Origin: Prado023 sp963697345
Lineage (GTDB): Bacteria; Actinomycetota; Actinomycetes; S36-B12; CAIYMF01
DNA: 64,000 bases
Direction of reading: 5' to 3'
Assembly: GCA_963697345.1 (NCBI GenBank)
Contig: CAVONS010000008.1
Coordinates: forward strand, 186,001 to 250,000
Each line of letters starts with the position of its first letter. Positions within the stretch are counted from its first letter, which is position 1. Below the pieces are notes generated by a model. The model saw only the letters and a program-made list of their open reading frames with translations, did not search any database and was not told the origin of the DNA. Shown here piece by piece: positions 52,360 through 60,921 of the stretch. Made by a program: the position numbers and the translations under genes.

Positions 52360-53715
52360 ATGTCCGTGCAGGATGCGGCGTTGACCGCCACCCCCGAGAA
52401 CACCGTCCGCCTCGGTGCTGCTGTCCAGCAGCCGTTGTGGCCGGACCCCGAGGCGCTGGCCGCTGCCACTGCCACGCTGCGCACCCTGCCGCCGCTGGTC
52501 TTCGCCGGCGAGTGCGACCAGCTCACCGAGCGGCTTGCCGACGCCGCGCGGGGCGATGCCTTCGTGCTGATGGGTGGGGACTGCGCCGAGACCTTCGAGG
52601 GCGCCACCGCCGACTCCATCCGCGCGAAGCTCAAGACGGTGCTGCAGATGGCCATCGTCCTGACCTACGGCGCCTCGATGCCCGTGGTCAAGGTCGGACG
52701 CATGGCCGGCCAGTACGCCAAGCCACGCAGCAGTGACGTGGAGATCGTCGACGGGGTCGCGATCCCGAGCTACCGGGGCGATGCTGTCAACGGCCTCGAG
52801 CCCACCGCGGCGGCCCGACGTGCCGACCCCCAGCGGCTGCTGCGCGCCTACAACACCGCGAGTGCCACCTTGAACCTCGTGCGCGCGTTCACCCAGGGCG
52901 GGTACGCCGACCTGCGCCACGTCCACGCCTGGAACCGGGACTTCGTCGCCTCCACCGAGGCGGGGCAGCGCTACGACGTCATGGCCGGTGAGATCGATCG
53001 CGCCCTGTCGTTCATGAGGGCATGTGGCGCCGAGCCTGAGGAGTTCCACCGAGTTGAGTTCTACGCCGGCCACGAGGCGCTCCTGCTGGACTACGAGGAC
53101 GCGCTGACCAGGATCGACTCACGTACGGGCCTGCCCTACGACGTCTCCGCGCACTTCCTGTGGATCGGTGAGCGGACCCGGCAGATCGACGGGGCGCACG
53201 TGGAGTTCGCCCGCGATATCCGCAACCCGATCGGGGTGAAGCTGGGGCCCACGACCTCACCGGAGGACGCAGTCGCGCTGGCCGACATGCTCGACCCGGA
53301 TCGCACCCCCGGTCGCCTGACCTTCATCACACGGATGGGAGCGGGTCGGGTGCAGGATGTCCTGCCGCCGCTGGTCCGGGCTGTGCGCGACTCGGGGCAC
53401 CCGGTGGTCTGGGTCTGTGATCCGATGCACGGCAACACGTTCTCGGCCGGAAGCGGGCACAAGACACGCTCCTACGCCGACGTGATGGATGAGGTGACCG
53501 GCTTCTTCGAGGTGATGCGGGCAGAGGGTGTGCACCCCGGTGGCCTGCACGTCGAGCTGACCGGCGACGACGTCACCGAGTGCGTCGGCGGCACCGCAGG
53601 GATCACCGAGGAGGGCCTGGGTCTGCGCTACGAGACCGCCTGCGACCCGCGCCTGAACCGTGTGCAGTCCCTGGAACTGGCCTTCGCCGTGGCCGAGATG
53701 CTGGTCACCCGCTAG
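52360..53715 (+). CDS. aroG: Class II 3-deoxy-7-phosphoheptulonate (DAHP) synthase
   Basis: A 451-residue plant-like (type II) DAHP synthase, the first step of the shikimate pathway, joining PEP and erythrose 4-phosphate. Signature segments include LMGGDCAETFEG (metal-binding Cys), VGRMAGQYAKPRS, the NPIGVKLGPTT lysine region, and WVCDPMHGNTF with metal ligands. Length is close to M. tuberculosis Rv2178c. ATG 52360 is preferred over a long upstream frame that overlaps the phosphofructokinase gene. It converges on a lipoprotein gene. Confidence 0.95.
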   Translation: MSVQDAALTATPENTVRLGAAVQQPLWPDPEALAAATATLRTLPPLVFAGECDQLTERLADAARGDAFVLMGGDCAETFEGATADSIRAKLKTVLQMAIVLTYGASMPVVKVGRMAGQYAKPRSSDVEIVDGVAIPSYRGDAVNGLEPTAAARRADPQRLLRAYNTASATLNLVRAFTQGGYADLRHVHAWNRDFVASTEAGQRYDVMAGEIDRALSFMRACGAEPEEFHRVEFYAGHEALLLDYEDALTRIDSRTGLPYDVSAHFLWIGERTRQIDGAHVEFARDIRNPIGVKLGPTTSPEDAVALADMLDPDRTPGRLTFITRMGAGRVQDVLPPLVRAVRDSGHPVVWVCDPMHGNTFSAGSGHKTRSYADVMDEVTGFFEVMRAEGVHPGGLHVELTGDDVTECVGGTAGITEEGLGLRYETACDPRLNRVQSLELAFAVAEMLVTR

Positions 53716-53726
53716 AACGGCGGCCG

Positions 53727-54500
53727 TCAGACCTCGAAGTCGTTGGGATCCGCGAGCGGCTCCCCCTGCTCCAGGGCCTGCGCCGGGAGCCCGGCGAGGC
53801 GGCTGGCCATGACCTCGACGAACCGTGCCTGGTCAGGGGCGTTCCTCAGGGTGGTCGACGGGCTGTCCGGTGGTGTGGCGTACAGCGCCAGGATCATGCG
53901 ACCGCGCTGCATGTAGGTCGCGGTGCTCGACCAGGACTCGCCTGTGGGATCGGTGACGGTGAACTCGTAGGCCTGACGGGTGATGCCCGGTACGTCGGGC
54001 CACGTGTCGTCCGGGTCGTCCGTGAACTCCCACGCCAGCGGTTCGCGGTCGCCGTTCACTGAGTCGACAGGGCCCTCCGGGCAGTCATCGCGGGCCGCCT
54101 CGAGCTCGGTCATCGCCTGCTCGGCATCCTCCGGGGTGGGATAGAGGACGGCCTCACTGCTGACCCAGGTGTTGCCGTCCTGGTCGCCGATGGCCACCTG
54201 GTTGCGGCCCGAGCGCCGATCCTCGCTGGGGTAGTCGCCGTAGCAGAGGTCCAGTGAGACCTGTCCGAACACCTCGGTGCCCCCCTCGTAGGGCTGGAGG
54301 ATCGACCCCTCGGCGGCGTCCTGCTCGGTCAGGGACACCGCTGCCATCAGCTCGGTGTCGCTGGGCTCGTTCAACGAGTCGGCGATGCGCTGCACCGGTC
54401 CACATCCGCCCAGCAGCAGCAGTGCGGCACCAGCCAGGGCGATGCCCCGTCCCCACGTCGTCGCCCTGCGCACCGGTCCGAGCCTCCTTGAGCACCGCAT
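53727..54500 (-). CDS. Lipoprotein of unknown function
   Basis: 257 residues with a lipoprotein signal: an Arg-rich start, a hydrophobic stretch (about 18-32) and the lipobox LLGGC (Cys33). The mature part is acidic, has further cysteines, and alternates short strands and helices; VLYPTPEDAEQAMTELEAA and the C-terminal RFVEVMASRLAGL resemble the extracellular sensor-like lipoproteins common in actinobacteria. It lies between aroG and ltaE, close to the PASTA kinase, but no function can be assigned. Confidence 0.7.
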   Translation of the reverse strand: MRCSRRLGPVRRATTWGRGIALAGAALLLLGGCGPVQRIADSLNEPSDTELMAAVSLTEQDAAEGSILQPYEGGTEVFGQVSLDLCYGDYPSEDRRSGRNQVAIGDQDGNTWVSSEAVLYPTPEDAEQAMTELEAARDDCPEGPVDSVNGDREPLAWEFTDDPDDTWPDVPGITRQAYEFTVTDPTGESWSSTATYMQRGRMILALYATPPDSPSTTLRNAPDQARFVEVMASRLAGLPAQALEQGEPLADPNDFEV

Positions 54501-54534
54501 CGCTGGGCCGCGCAGCGTGGGGGTGCGGCCTGCG

Positions 54535-54540
54535 TAGGCT
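54535..54540 (+). promoter_or_regulatory. Candidate leaderless -10 element for the threonine aldolase gene
   Basis: TAGGCT ends 8 bases before ATG 54549. It overlaps the in-frame TTG at 54540, which argues for the ATG as the real start. Confidence 0.45.
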
Positions 54541-54548
54541 TGGCGTCC

Positions 54549-55583
54549 ATGGACCTGATCGACCTGCGCTCCGATACCGTAACCCGTCCCACCCCGCAGA
54601 TGCGGTCAGCCATGGCCGACGCGGAGGTCGGTGACGACGTGTTCGGCGAGGACCCCACGGTCAATGCCCTGGAGCACCGGGTGGCGGCCATGCTCGGCCA
54701 CGAGGCAGGGCTGTTCGTCCCGAGTGGATCGCTGGGAAACCAGTTGGGCGTGCGGCTGCTGGTGCCCCCCGGGGCCGAGCTGCTCTGCGACCAGTTGGCC
54801 CACGTGGTGCGCGCGGAGCTGGGGGGCCACGGCGTGCTGGGTGGGGTGACCACGCGCACGTGGAATGCCCCCCGGGGGAGGCTGGATCCTGAGGTGGTGA
54901 TCGCGATGGCAGCCCCCGACGCCGGGCCGTACCTGGTCTCGACCGCCGCGATCGCGGTCGAGGACACCCACAACTTCGGCGGTGGGACCGTGCAGGACAT
55001 CGACGACATGCGCACGTTGCGGGCATTCGCCGATGAGACGGGGATCGCCCTGCACCTTGATGGCGCCCGGCTGTGGAACGCCCACGTGGCCACCGGTGCC
55101 GCGCTGGACACCATCGGCAGGCTCTTCGAGACGGCGTCGGTGTGCCTGTCCAAGGGCCTGGGTGCGCCGGTCGGATCGGTGCTGGTGTCCTCGGCTGACC
55201 GCATCGCCCAGGCCAGGGTCTGGCGCAAGCGCTACGGGGCTGGGATGCGTCAGACAGGGATCCTCGCCGCGGCCGGCATGTTCGCCCTGGACCATCATCT
55301 GGTGGGGCTGGCGGCCGACCACGACCGCGCGCGCCGGCTGGCGGCCTCGATCGCCGCGATCCGCCCCGACGTGGTGGATCCCAGCGAGGTCGACACGAAC
55401 ATCGTGGTGCTTGAGCTCGCAGGCGGTCCGGGCGCCGCGGAACTGGCCTCAGGCGCACGAGAGCTGGGGGTCGCGGTCAGCGTCCTGGGCCCCACGACGG
55501 CCCGGCTCGTCACGCACCGCGACATCGACGACGACGGCCTCGACCGGGCCATCGAGGTCCTGGTCGGGATGCTCGGGCGCTGA
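54549..55583 (+). CDS. ltaE: Low-specificity L-threonine aldolase
   Basis: A 344-residue fold-type I PLP enzyme cleaving L-threonine or allo-threonine to glycine and acetaldehyde. It begins with the family opening IDLRSDTVTRPTPQMR, has GDDVFGEDPTVNALE, the PLP-contacting LHLDGARLWN and the Schiff-base lysine in VCLSKGLGAPVGS. Length is normal. It converges on the EamA transporter gene; an exporter of amino acids or glycine-derived products could be linked, but the strands differ. Confidence 0.92.
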   Translation: MDLIDLRSDTVTRPTPQMRSAMADAEVGDDVFGEDPTVNALEHRVAAMLGHEAGLFVPSGSLGNQLGVRLLVPPGAELLCDQLAHVVRAELGGHGVLGGVTTRTWNAPRGRLDPEVVIAMAAPDAGPYLVSTAAIAVEDTHNFGGGTVQDIDDMRTLRAFADETGIALHLDGARLWNAHVATGAALDTIGRLFETASVCLSKGLGAPVGSVLVSSADRIAQARVWRKRYGAGMRQTGILAAAGMFALDHHLVGLAADHDRARRLAASIAAIRPDVVDPSEVDTNIVVLELAGGPGAAELASGARELGVAVSVLGPTTARLVTHRDIDDDGLDRAIEVLVGMLGR

Positions 55584-55630
55584 GGCCGGAGCCGCTCTCA
55601 CACGCTCACCCCCGCGGCGGCCGGCGTCGA

Positions 55631-56539
55631 TCAGGGCGCAGGGGCGCGGGCTCGCATCCGGGGCCCCAACTCGACCACGTACATCGCGGCCACGATGCAG
55701 AGCCCGCCGGCGAGGATCCGGGTCGTCAGGGTGTCTCCACCGAGCGTGACCCCGAAGATGCCGGCGAACACGGGCTCGAGGGTCAGGACGATGGCCGCAC
55801 GCGGTGCGCTCATGTAGGTCTGTGCCCAGGTCTGGGCCAGGAAGGCCAAGGCGGTGGCGGCCAGGGCCAGGAACACGATGGCAGCCCAGACACCTGCGTT
55901 CGGAGGCAGCACCATCCCGCCCTGCAGGGGTGATGCCAGCAGGCACATCAGGGCGACCACACCAAGCTGCAGCACGGTGAGGCCGTAGGCATCGGCCGCG
56001 GTCGACCACTGCCCCAACCCGACGATGTGGGCGGCGAAGAGCGCTGCGCACCCGAGGGTGAGCAGCTCACCGAAGCCCATCGCGACGCCGTTGAGGCTGA
56101 TCAGCGCCAGCCCCACGGTGGCCAGGCCCACACCGGCCCACACCGCGGGTGCGACCGGCTCGCGCAGCACGATCCAGGCGATCAGCGGGGTGAACACGAC
56201 GAACATGCCGGTGATGAACCCGGAGACCGTGGCCGAGGTGTGCAGGAGGCCGAAGGTCTGCGCCACGTAGCCACCACCCAGGAGCAGGCCCAGGTAGATG
56301 CCGTGCCTCCGGCGGGCAGGGTCGAGCCGGAGGATCGCTCGCGGCCTCAGGGCGGCAAGGACCATCGCCGCGAGCGCGAAGCGCCAGACCAGGAAGGGCA
56401 GCACGGGCATCTGCTCGACGGCGTCCTGGACCACGACGAAGGTGCCGCCCCACACTGCTGTGACACCGACCAGCGCCAGCGTGGCCAGCGTGTGATGGTT
56501 GCGCGCCCAGTGTGGGACTGGTCCAGGCGGGCTAGACAA
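55631..56539 (-). CDS. EamA/DMT-superfamily transporter
   Basis: A 302-residue integral membrane protein with ten helices in two EamA repeats (about 15-145 and 155-295). WGGTFVVVQDAV at the first helix and PLIAWIVLREP at the end of the first repeat are typical. Such proteins export amino acids or other metabolites; the substrate is unknown. TTG 56539 is the only reasonable start, and it overlaps the stop of the upstream kinase gene by 8 bases, suggesting translational coupling to pknB-type kinase synthesis. Confidence 0.83.
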   Translation of the reverse strand: MSSPPGPVPHWARNHHTLATLALVGVTAVWGGTFVVVQDAVEQMPVLPFLVWRFALAAMVLAALRPRAILRLDPARRRHGIYLGLLLGGGYVAQTFGLLHTSATVSGFITGMFVVFTPLIAWIVLREPVAPAVWAGVGLATVGLALISLNGVAMGFGELLTLGCAALFAAHIVGLGQWSTAADAYGLTVLQLGVVALMCLLASPLQGGMVLPPNAGVWAAIVFLALAATALAFLAQTWAQTYMSAPRAAIVLTLEPVFAGIFGVTLGGDTLTTRILAGGLCIVAAMYVVELGPRMRARAPAP

Positions 56540-58655
56540 CGGTGATGGTCACGGTCGAGCCCTTGGGCGCCTTGGTGCCACCCCGTGGGTTCTGGGAGTT
56601 GACGCCGAACACGACGAACCCCAGGGGCTTGTTGACACTCACCTGGAAGCCCGCGTTCTCCAGCGTCGCACGCGCCTGCGACTCGCTCCTGCCGACCACG
56701 TTGGGCACCTCGACCATCGGGGGACCCTTGGAGACCACCAGCTCCACGGTGTCACCGCGGTAGGCGGTCGTGCCTGCCTCGGGGCTGGTGCTGATGACCA
56801 GACCCTTGGCCACCGATTCGCTGGTCCTGTTCTTGCGATCGACCTCGAGGCCGAGATCCACCAGCGTCGCCTGCGCGGCCTCACCGTCACTGCCCACCAG
56901 CTCGGGCATCGTCACCGGCTCGGGGCCCTGCGACACCACGACCGCGACCGGGGTGCCGGGCTTGACCGGCTCCTGCGCAGCCGGGTTGCTGCTCAGGATG
57001 CGGCCCTCCCGGATCCTGTCGTCGTAGGCCTGGGTCTGGTCGCCCAGCACCAGGTTGGCTGCGCCGAGGGCGATCTCGGCCTCCTCGACGGTGAGCTTGC
57101 GCAGGGTGGGCACGTCGTAACGTTCCGGGCCCTTGCTCACCACGGCCAGCACGGTGCTTCCGGTGCGGGTGGAGGCCTGCGGTCCGGGATCCGTGGACAT
57201 GATCGTGCCCTTGGCGTAGTCCTCGCTGAACTCGGACTCCGCGGGGTCCAGCGTCAGGCCCGCCTCGGTGAAGACCTCGGCGGCGTCGGTGGGGGTCTGG
57301 CCCAGGACATCAGGCACGGGGACCTGGCGCAGGGGACCGAAGGCGAGGACGAGCACGGCCGCGATGCTCAGCAGGGCGATCCCACTGAGCCACCGTGCTG
57401 TGCGGCGTCCCCGGCGGGGCTTGTCCTCGATGTCCGAGGCAGTCTGGTGACTTGCCTGCGTGAGCTGGACCTCGTCGGCGCCGTCGATGTGCTGTGGCTC
57501 GGACGAGGGGCGCGGGGGCGGTGGGCCAGGGGCCGCACCCGATGTGGGCCAGTCAGCTGGCCGCCCCTGGTTCACCCAGTCCGGGGCGTCGAGGTGATCG
57601 GGCGGCCCCGAGACTGCCCCGTCGGGGGTGGCTCTGGGGCCGGCTCCCGCAGCAGCGGCGAGGCCTGCTGCTGCGGCCAGCGGAGCCACCGCAGCCCCCT
57701 GCCCCTCGTCGGAAGGCTGGGGGGGCGGATCCGTGGGCCTGGCCACCACCAGGGTGTCGGTCGGGCTGGGCGCCCACGGCTGGGCGGGAGGGAGCTTGGC
57801 CCGCTCGGCGCGTGCTGCGGCGAGGAACGCGTCGGCGTCCCCGAAGCGATCCGCCGGCAGCCGGCGCGTGGCGTGCCCGACAAGTTGGTCGATTCCCGCA
57901 GGGACATCGGGACGCACGGAGGAGGGGGCCGGAACGTTCTCGTGCACGTGCCGGTAGGCGACCTGCATCGGCGCCGAGGCCGAGAAGGGCACCTGACCGG
58001 TGACGAGCTCGAAGAGCAGGATCCCGGCGCTGTAGACGTCGGACCTGGCGTCGGTGCGGTCATGCTCGACCTGTTCCGGTGACAGGTAGGCCACCGTTCC
58101 CAGGAGCAGGCCCTGGGTCTTCCCGGAGTCGACGCCCTCGATCGCACGGGCGAGGCCGAAGTCGGTGACCTTGACCCGGCCGTCCTCGGAGATGAGGACG
58201 TTCTCGGGCTTGACGTCGCGGTGCACGTACCCGGCGCGATGGGCTGCTGCCAGGGCCTCGAGGACGGGGTCGATGATCGCCAGTGCCTGGGCTGGGGCCA
58301 ACGCACCGTGGGTGCGCAGGACGTCGCGCACGGTGTGGCCCGGCACGTACTCCATCACCAGGTACGTGACTCCGGCGTCGTTGCCCTGATCATGCACGGC
58401 CACCGCGTAGGGGCTGTTGAGCCGGGCGGCGGCCCGGGCCTCGCGCTCGAAGCGCTCCACGAAGCCGGGATCGGCGGCGAATGAGGGATGCATCACCTTG
58501 ATCGCGACGGTGCGGTCCAGACGCAGGTCGGCTCCGCGGTAGATGGTGGCCATCCCCCCACGAGCCAGGAACGACTCGATCCGGTAACGACCATCTAGCA
58601 CCCGCCCGAGCAGCGGGTCCGCCGCTGTGGAGGTGGGGGGTTGATTGGGCGTCAC
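56532..58655 (-). CDS. PASTA-domain serine/threonine protein kinase (PknB/PknL type)
   Basis: A 707-residue receptor-like kinase. The kinase domain (about 22-280) has the glycine loop ARGGMATIY (31-39), Lys53, HRDVKPEN (145-152) and DFG (165-167). A Pro/Ala-rich juxtamembrane region (285-415), a single transmembrane helix (about 422-441) and four extracellular PASTA repeats (about 447-707) follow. PASTA domains sense peptidoglycan or lipid II, so the kinase probably controls growth and division. M. tuberculosis PknL lies in the same region but lacks PASTA repeats, as I recall. TAGACT 6 bases before the GTG suggests a leaderless mRNA. Confidence 0.95.
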   Translation of the reverse strand: MTPNQPPTSTAADPLLGRVLDGRYRIESFLARGGMATIYRGADLRLDRTVAIKVMHPSFAADPGFVERFEREARAAARLNSPYAVAVHDQGNDAGVTYLVMEYVPGHTVRDVLRTHGALAPAQALAIIDPVLEALAAAHRAGYVHRDVKPENVLISEDGRVKVTDFGLARAIEGVDSGKTQGLLLGTVAYLSPEQVEHDRTDARSDVYSAGILLFELVTGQVPFSASAPMQVAYRHVHENVPAPSSVRPDVPAGIDQLVGHATRRLPADRFGDADAFLAAARAERAKLPPAQPWAPSPTDTLVVARPTDPPPQPSDEGQGAAVAPLAAAAGLAAAAGAGPRATPDGAVSGPPDHLDAPDWVNQGRPADWPTSGAAPGPPPPRPSSEPQHIDGADEVQLTQASHQTASDIEDKPRRGRRTARWLSGIALLSIAAVLVLAFGPLRQVPVPDVLGQTPTDAAEVFTEAGLTLDPAESEFSEDYAKGTIMSTDPGPQASTRTGSTVLAVVSKGPERYDVPTLRKLTVEEAEIALGAANLVLGDQTQAYDDRIREGRILSSNPAAQEPVKPGTPVAVVVSQGPEPVTMPELVGSDGEAAQATLVDLGLEVDRKNRTSESVAKGLVISTSPEAGTTAYRGDTVELVVSKGPPMVEVPNVVGRSESQARATLENAGFQVSVNKPLGFVVFGVNSQNPRGGTKAPKGSTVTITVV

Positions 58656-58661
58656 GGAGCA

Positions 58662-58667
58662 AGTCTA
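58662..58667 (-). promoter_or_regulatory. Candidate leaderless -10 element for the PASTA kinase
   Basis: TAGACT on the minus strand, 6 bases before GTG 58655. With the TAGGCT 25 bases away on the other strand it forms a very compact divergent promoter (50 bases between start codons). Confidence 0.48.
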
Positions 58668-58691
58668 AGAGCCGGTGGCGAGTCCGCCGGT

Positions 58692-58697
58692 TAGGCT
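58692..58697 (+). promoter_or_regulatory. Candidate leaderless -10 element for the FAD reductase-crtYc-crtYd operon
   Basis: TAGGCT ends 8 bases before GTG 58706, and no ribosome-binding site is present. It would drive the reductase and both lycopene cyclase genes. Confidence 0.45.
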
Positions 58698-58705
58698 CGT
58701 TGGTC

Positions 58706-60037
58706 GTGGCGGATGTGCTGGTGGTCGGGGCGGGGCTTGCGGGCTCCCGAATGTGTTCCCTGCTGCGATCTGCGGGTCACACGGGGCGGTTGACGCTGCT
58801 CGGGGCCGAATCCGATCCGCCGTATGACCGCCCACCCCTGACCAAGGATCCAGAGGCGGAGGTGGACCTGCGCGCGGCCATGGACATCGACGTCTGGACC
58901 CACGCCGATGAGGTCCTGTTGGGGGTGCGGGCCACCCGGTTGATCCCCGGCCCGGAGCAGCGGGCCGGAGATGCAGAGCCGATCGTGGTGGAGTGCTCCG
59001 ATGGTGTCCGGCGTGCGGCGCGCGCCGTCGTCCTGGCCACTGGCGCCGATCCGGTCCTGCCTGCCGGCTGGGCGCGACCAGGGGTGCATGTGCTGCACAC
59101 GCGGGCACAGGCAGCCGACGTGTGGTCCGCGATGGGTCCGGCCACCGACGTGATGATCGTCGGCGGTGGCTGGATCGGGTGCGAGGTCGCCAGCACAGCG
59201 CGCTCGCTCGGTGCCCGGGTCGTGCTGCGGGAGTCCGGGTCCTCGGTGCTGGCCGGCCGAGTGCCTGCGGACGTGGCACTCCGGGTCACCAGCTGGCTGG
59301 AGGCTGCGGGAATCACCGTCCACGTGCGCGACGAGGTCACCTCGGTGGGCGCCGCGGCCGCGGAGATGGCGGTCGAGGGCACCCCTGCGGACGTGGTCGT
59401 GGTGGCACTGGGCGTGCGGCCGGCCACCGAGTGGTTGGCCGACTCCGGTCTGCGGATGTCGCGCGCCGGCGCGGTGCTGGTCGACCCGGTCGGGCGTGCC
59501 AGCCTGCCCGGTGTGTTCGCGGTGGGGGACTGCGCCGCTCGGTGGTCCCCTCGGCGCGAGGCGTACCTGCCCGGTGGGCACTGGACCGAGGCACTCAACG
59601 GTTCCGAGCGGGTGGCGCCGGTGGTGGCGACGTGGCTGGGTCAGGACGCGGACGGGCACTCGTGGAACTGGGCGGGCGACCCACAGGCAGTGCCTGCTGG
59701 CGGGACAGCCGACCCGATCCCGTACGTCTTCAGCGAGATCGCCGGGCGGACCCTCCTGCTGCTCGGCGCCCCCGAGGACGGCCGGGTCATCTGGCGCGAG
59801 GCTCCACGACCCGCAGCGCCACAGCGCGAGTCCGATGCCGGCCCGGAGGCATGGACCGCCTTCAGCATCGATTCCGAGGACCGGCTGGTCGGGCTGTGCA
59901 CCGTCGGGCGGCCGCGAGACCTCGTCATCTCCCGCCGCGCGATGTTGGCCCATGCCCGGGGAACGCCGCTGACAGATCCAGCGGCGTTGGCGGATCCGGA
60001 TGCGGTGTCCACGGCGATGTTCCCCGGGGAGCGCTGA
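58706..60037 (+). CDS. FAD/NAD(P)-dependent oxidoreductase (ferredoxin reductase-like), coupled to lycopene cyclase genes
   Basis: A 443-residue two-dinucleotide-binding flavoprotein. The FAD motif VVGAGLAGS (6-14) is followed by YDRPPLTKD, the NAD(P) motif IVGGGWIGCEVAS lies near 150-163, and the second FAD motif GVFAVGDCA near 270; the C-terminal 110 residues form a reductase-type interface domain. This order is that of putidaredoxin/rhodocoxin-type reductases that supply electrons to ferredoxins and P450s. Its last base is the first base of the crtYc start (TGATG), so it is made with the lycopene cyclase. GTG 58706 is preferred over TTG 58700. Confidence 0.85.
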   Translation: MADVLVVGAGLAGSRMCSLLRSAGHTGRLTLLGAESDPPYDRPPLTKDPEAEVDLRAAMDIDVWTHADEVLLGVRATRLIPGPEQRAGDAEPIVVECSDGVRRAARAVVLATGADPVLPAGWARPGVHVLHTRAQAADVWSAMGPATDVMIVGGGWIGCEVASTARSLGARVVLRESGSSVLAGRVPADVALRVTSWLEAAGITVHVRDEVTSVGAAAAEMAVEGTPADVVVVALGVRPATEWLADSGLRMSRAGAVLVDPVGRASLPGVFAVGDCAARWSPRREAYLPGGHWTEALNGSERVAPVVATWLGQDADGHSWNWAGDPQAVPAGGTADPIPYVFSEIAGRTLLLLGAPEDGRVIWREAPRPAAPQRESDAGPEAWTAFSIDSEDRLVGLCTVGRPRDLVISRRAMLAHARGTPLTDPAALADPDAVSTAMFPGER

Positions 60038-60441
60038 TGGGACACGCCTCCTACTTGGCCGTGATGGCCTTCATCCTGCTCGGGGCGGGTTGGCTGGAGT
60101 TCGGGCTGCGCACCCGGGTGTTCCGGCGCTGGCGGCGATTGGCCCTGAGCGTCCTGCCGGTGGCGGTGGTGTTCGCCCTGTGGGATGTGTACGCGATCTC
60201 TGCCGGGCACTGGTGGTTCGACGAAGCACTCATCACAGGTGTCCGGCTGCCCGGGGACCTCCCGGTCGACGAGGTGGTCTTCTTCCTCCTGGTCCCCATC
60301 GCAGCGATCCTGACGCTGGAGGCCGTGCGGGCGGCCACAGGGCTTCGGGTCGGCGACGAGGCGCCTGAGAAGGATCCCCGCGGGCCGCTGTCCGGCGAGG
60401 GGTCGTCCCCCGATGGCGACGGCACGGGGGTGGCTCCGTGA
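60037..60441 (+). CDS. crtYc: Lycopene cyclase domain protein, subunit c (CrtYc/CrtYe-like)
   Basis: 134 residues with three transmembrane helices (about 5-23, 37-55 and 72-92). The active-site-like acidic motif LPVDEVVFFLLVP (about 71-83) is the mark of heterodimeric lycopene cyclases, where usually PxEExxF is found. With CrtYd it would form a beta- or epsilon-ring-forming, redox-neutral cyclase. The C-terminal 35 residues are hydrophilic and disordered. It is coupled on both sides: TGATG with the FAD reductase and GTGA with crtYd. Confidence 0.87.
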   Translation: MGHASYLAVMAFILLGAGWLEFGLRTRVFRRWRRLALSVLPVAVVFALWDVYAISAGHWWFDEALITGVRLPGDLPVDEVVFFLLVPIAAILTLEAVRAATGLRVGDEAPEKDPRGPLSGEGSSPDGDGTGVAP

Positions 60442-60872
60442 CGTACACGCAGATCGCTGTGGTGGCTGTGGGCCTGACCATCGTGTGGGACCTCTGGATC
60501 GTGGGCACCCGGTTGTTGACCCGCCGCGTCTTCTGGATGGCCTACCCGATCATCGTCTTCTTCCAGCTGCTGACCAATGGCCTGCTCACCGGATTCCGGG
60601 TCGTGCGCTACTCGGGGGAGCACATCATCGGTTCCAGCACACCCGAGGAGGGACCACCGGCGATGATCGGCGACGGGCGGATCGCCTTCGCGCCCGTCGA
60701 GGATCTGCTGTTCGGCTTCGCGCTCGTCGTGCTCACGCTGACCCTGTGGGTGCTCTGGGGCCGCCGCGGTGTGCAACGCGAGCCGATGTCCGGCCCTCCG
60801 CTGCCTGCGCTGGTCCCGCTGCTGGCCAAGGTCGGGGGGCGCAAGCCGGGCGAGAGCCCGTCACAACCCTGA
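60438..60872 (+). CDS. crtYd: Lycopene cyclase domain protein, subunit d (CrtYd/CrtYf-like)
   Basis: 144 residues with three transmembrane helices (about 7-26, 31-52 and 88-109). The conserved region RYSGEHIIG is followed by IGDGRIAFAPVEDLLFGF, where PVEDLLF is the acidic cyclase motif. It pairs with CrtYc to cyclise lycopene (C40) or, in some actinobacteria, an elongated C50 carotenoid; no crtEb-type elongase is seen here, favouring C40. It starts with GTG overlapping crtYc (GTGA). A perfect hairpin begins at its stop codon. Confidence 0.88.
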   Translation: MTYTQIAVVAVGLTIVWDLWIVGTRLLTRRVFWMAYPIIVFFQLLTNGLLTGFRVVRYSGEHIIGSSTPEEGPPAMIGDGRIAFAPVEDLLFGFALVVLTLTLWVLWGRRGVQREPMSGPPLPALVPLLAKVGGRKPGESPSQP

Positions 60873-60889
60873 CCCGGCAACGCCGGGTC
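60871..60889 (+). terminator. Hairpin terminator between crtYd and crtB
   Basis: GACCCGGC (60871-60878) and GCCGGGTC (60882-60889) form a perfect 8-bp stem with an AAC loop, starting within the crtYd stop codon and lying 33 bases before the convergent crtB stop. It has no U-tract and could work in both directions. Confidence 0.6.
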
Positions 60890-60921
60890 GCTGAGCGCCC
60901 TCGACGTGGTTGCCTGCGAGC

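Noticed and set aside
55584..55630. Imperfect inverted repeat of GCCGGAGCCGC type between the threonine aldolase and EamA genes
   Set aside because: The pairing needs several mismatches; not distinguishable from background G/C-rich complementarity.
56532..58082. A plus-strand frame of more than 500 codons opposite the PASTA kinase
   Set aside because: Its composition is Gly/His/Arg-rich with no motif; the kinase on the other strand has every catalytic motif and four PASTA repeats.
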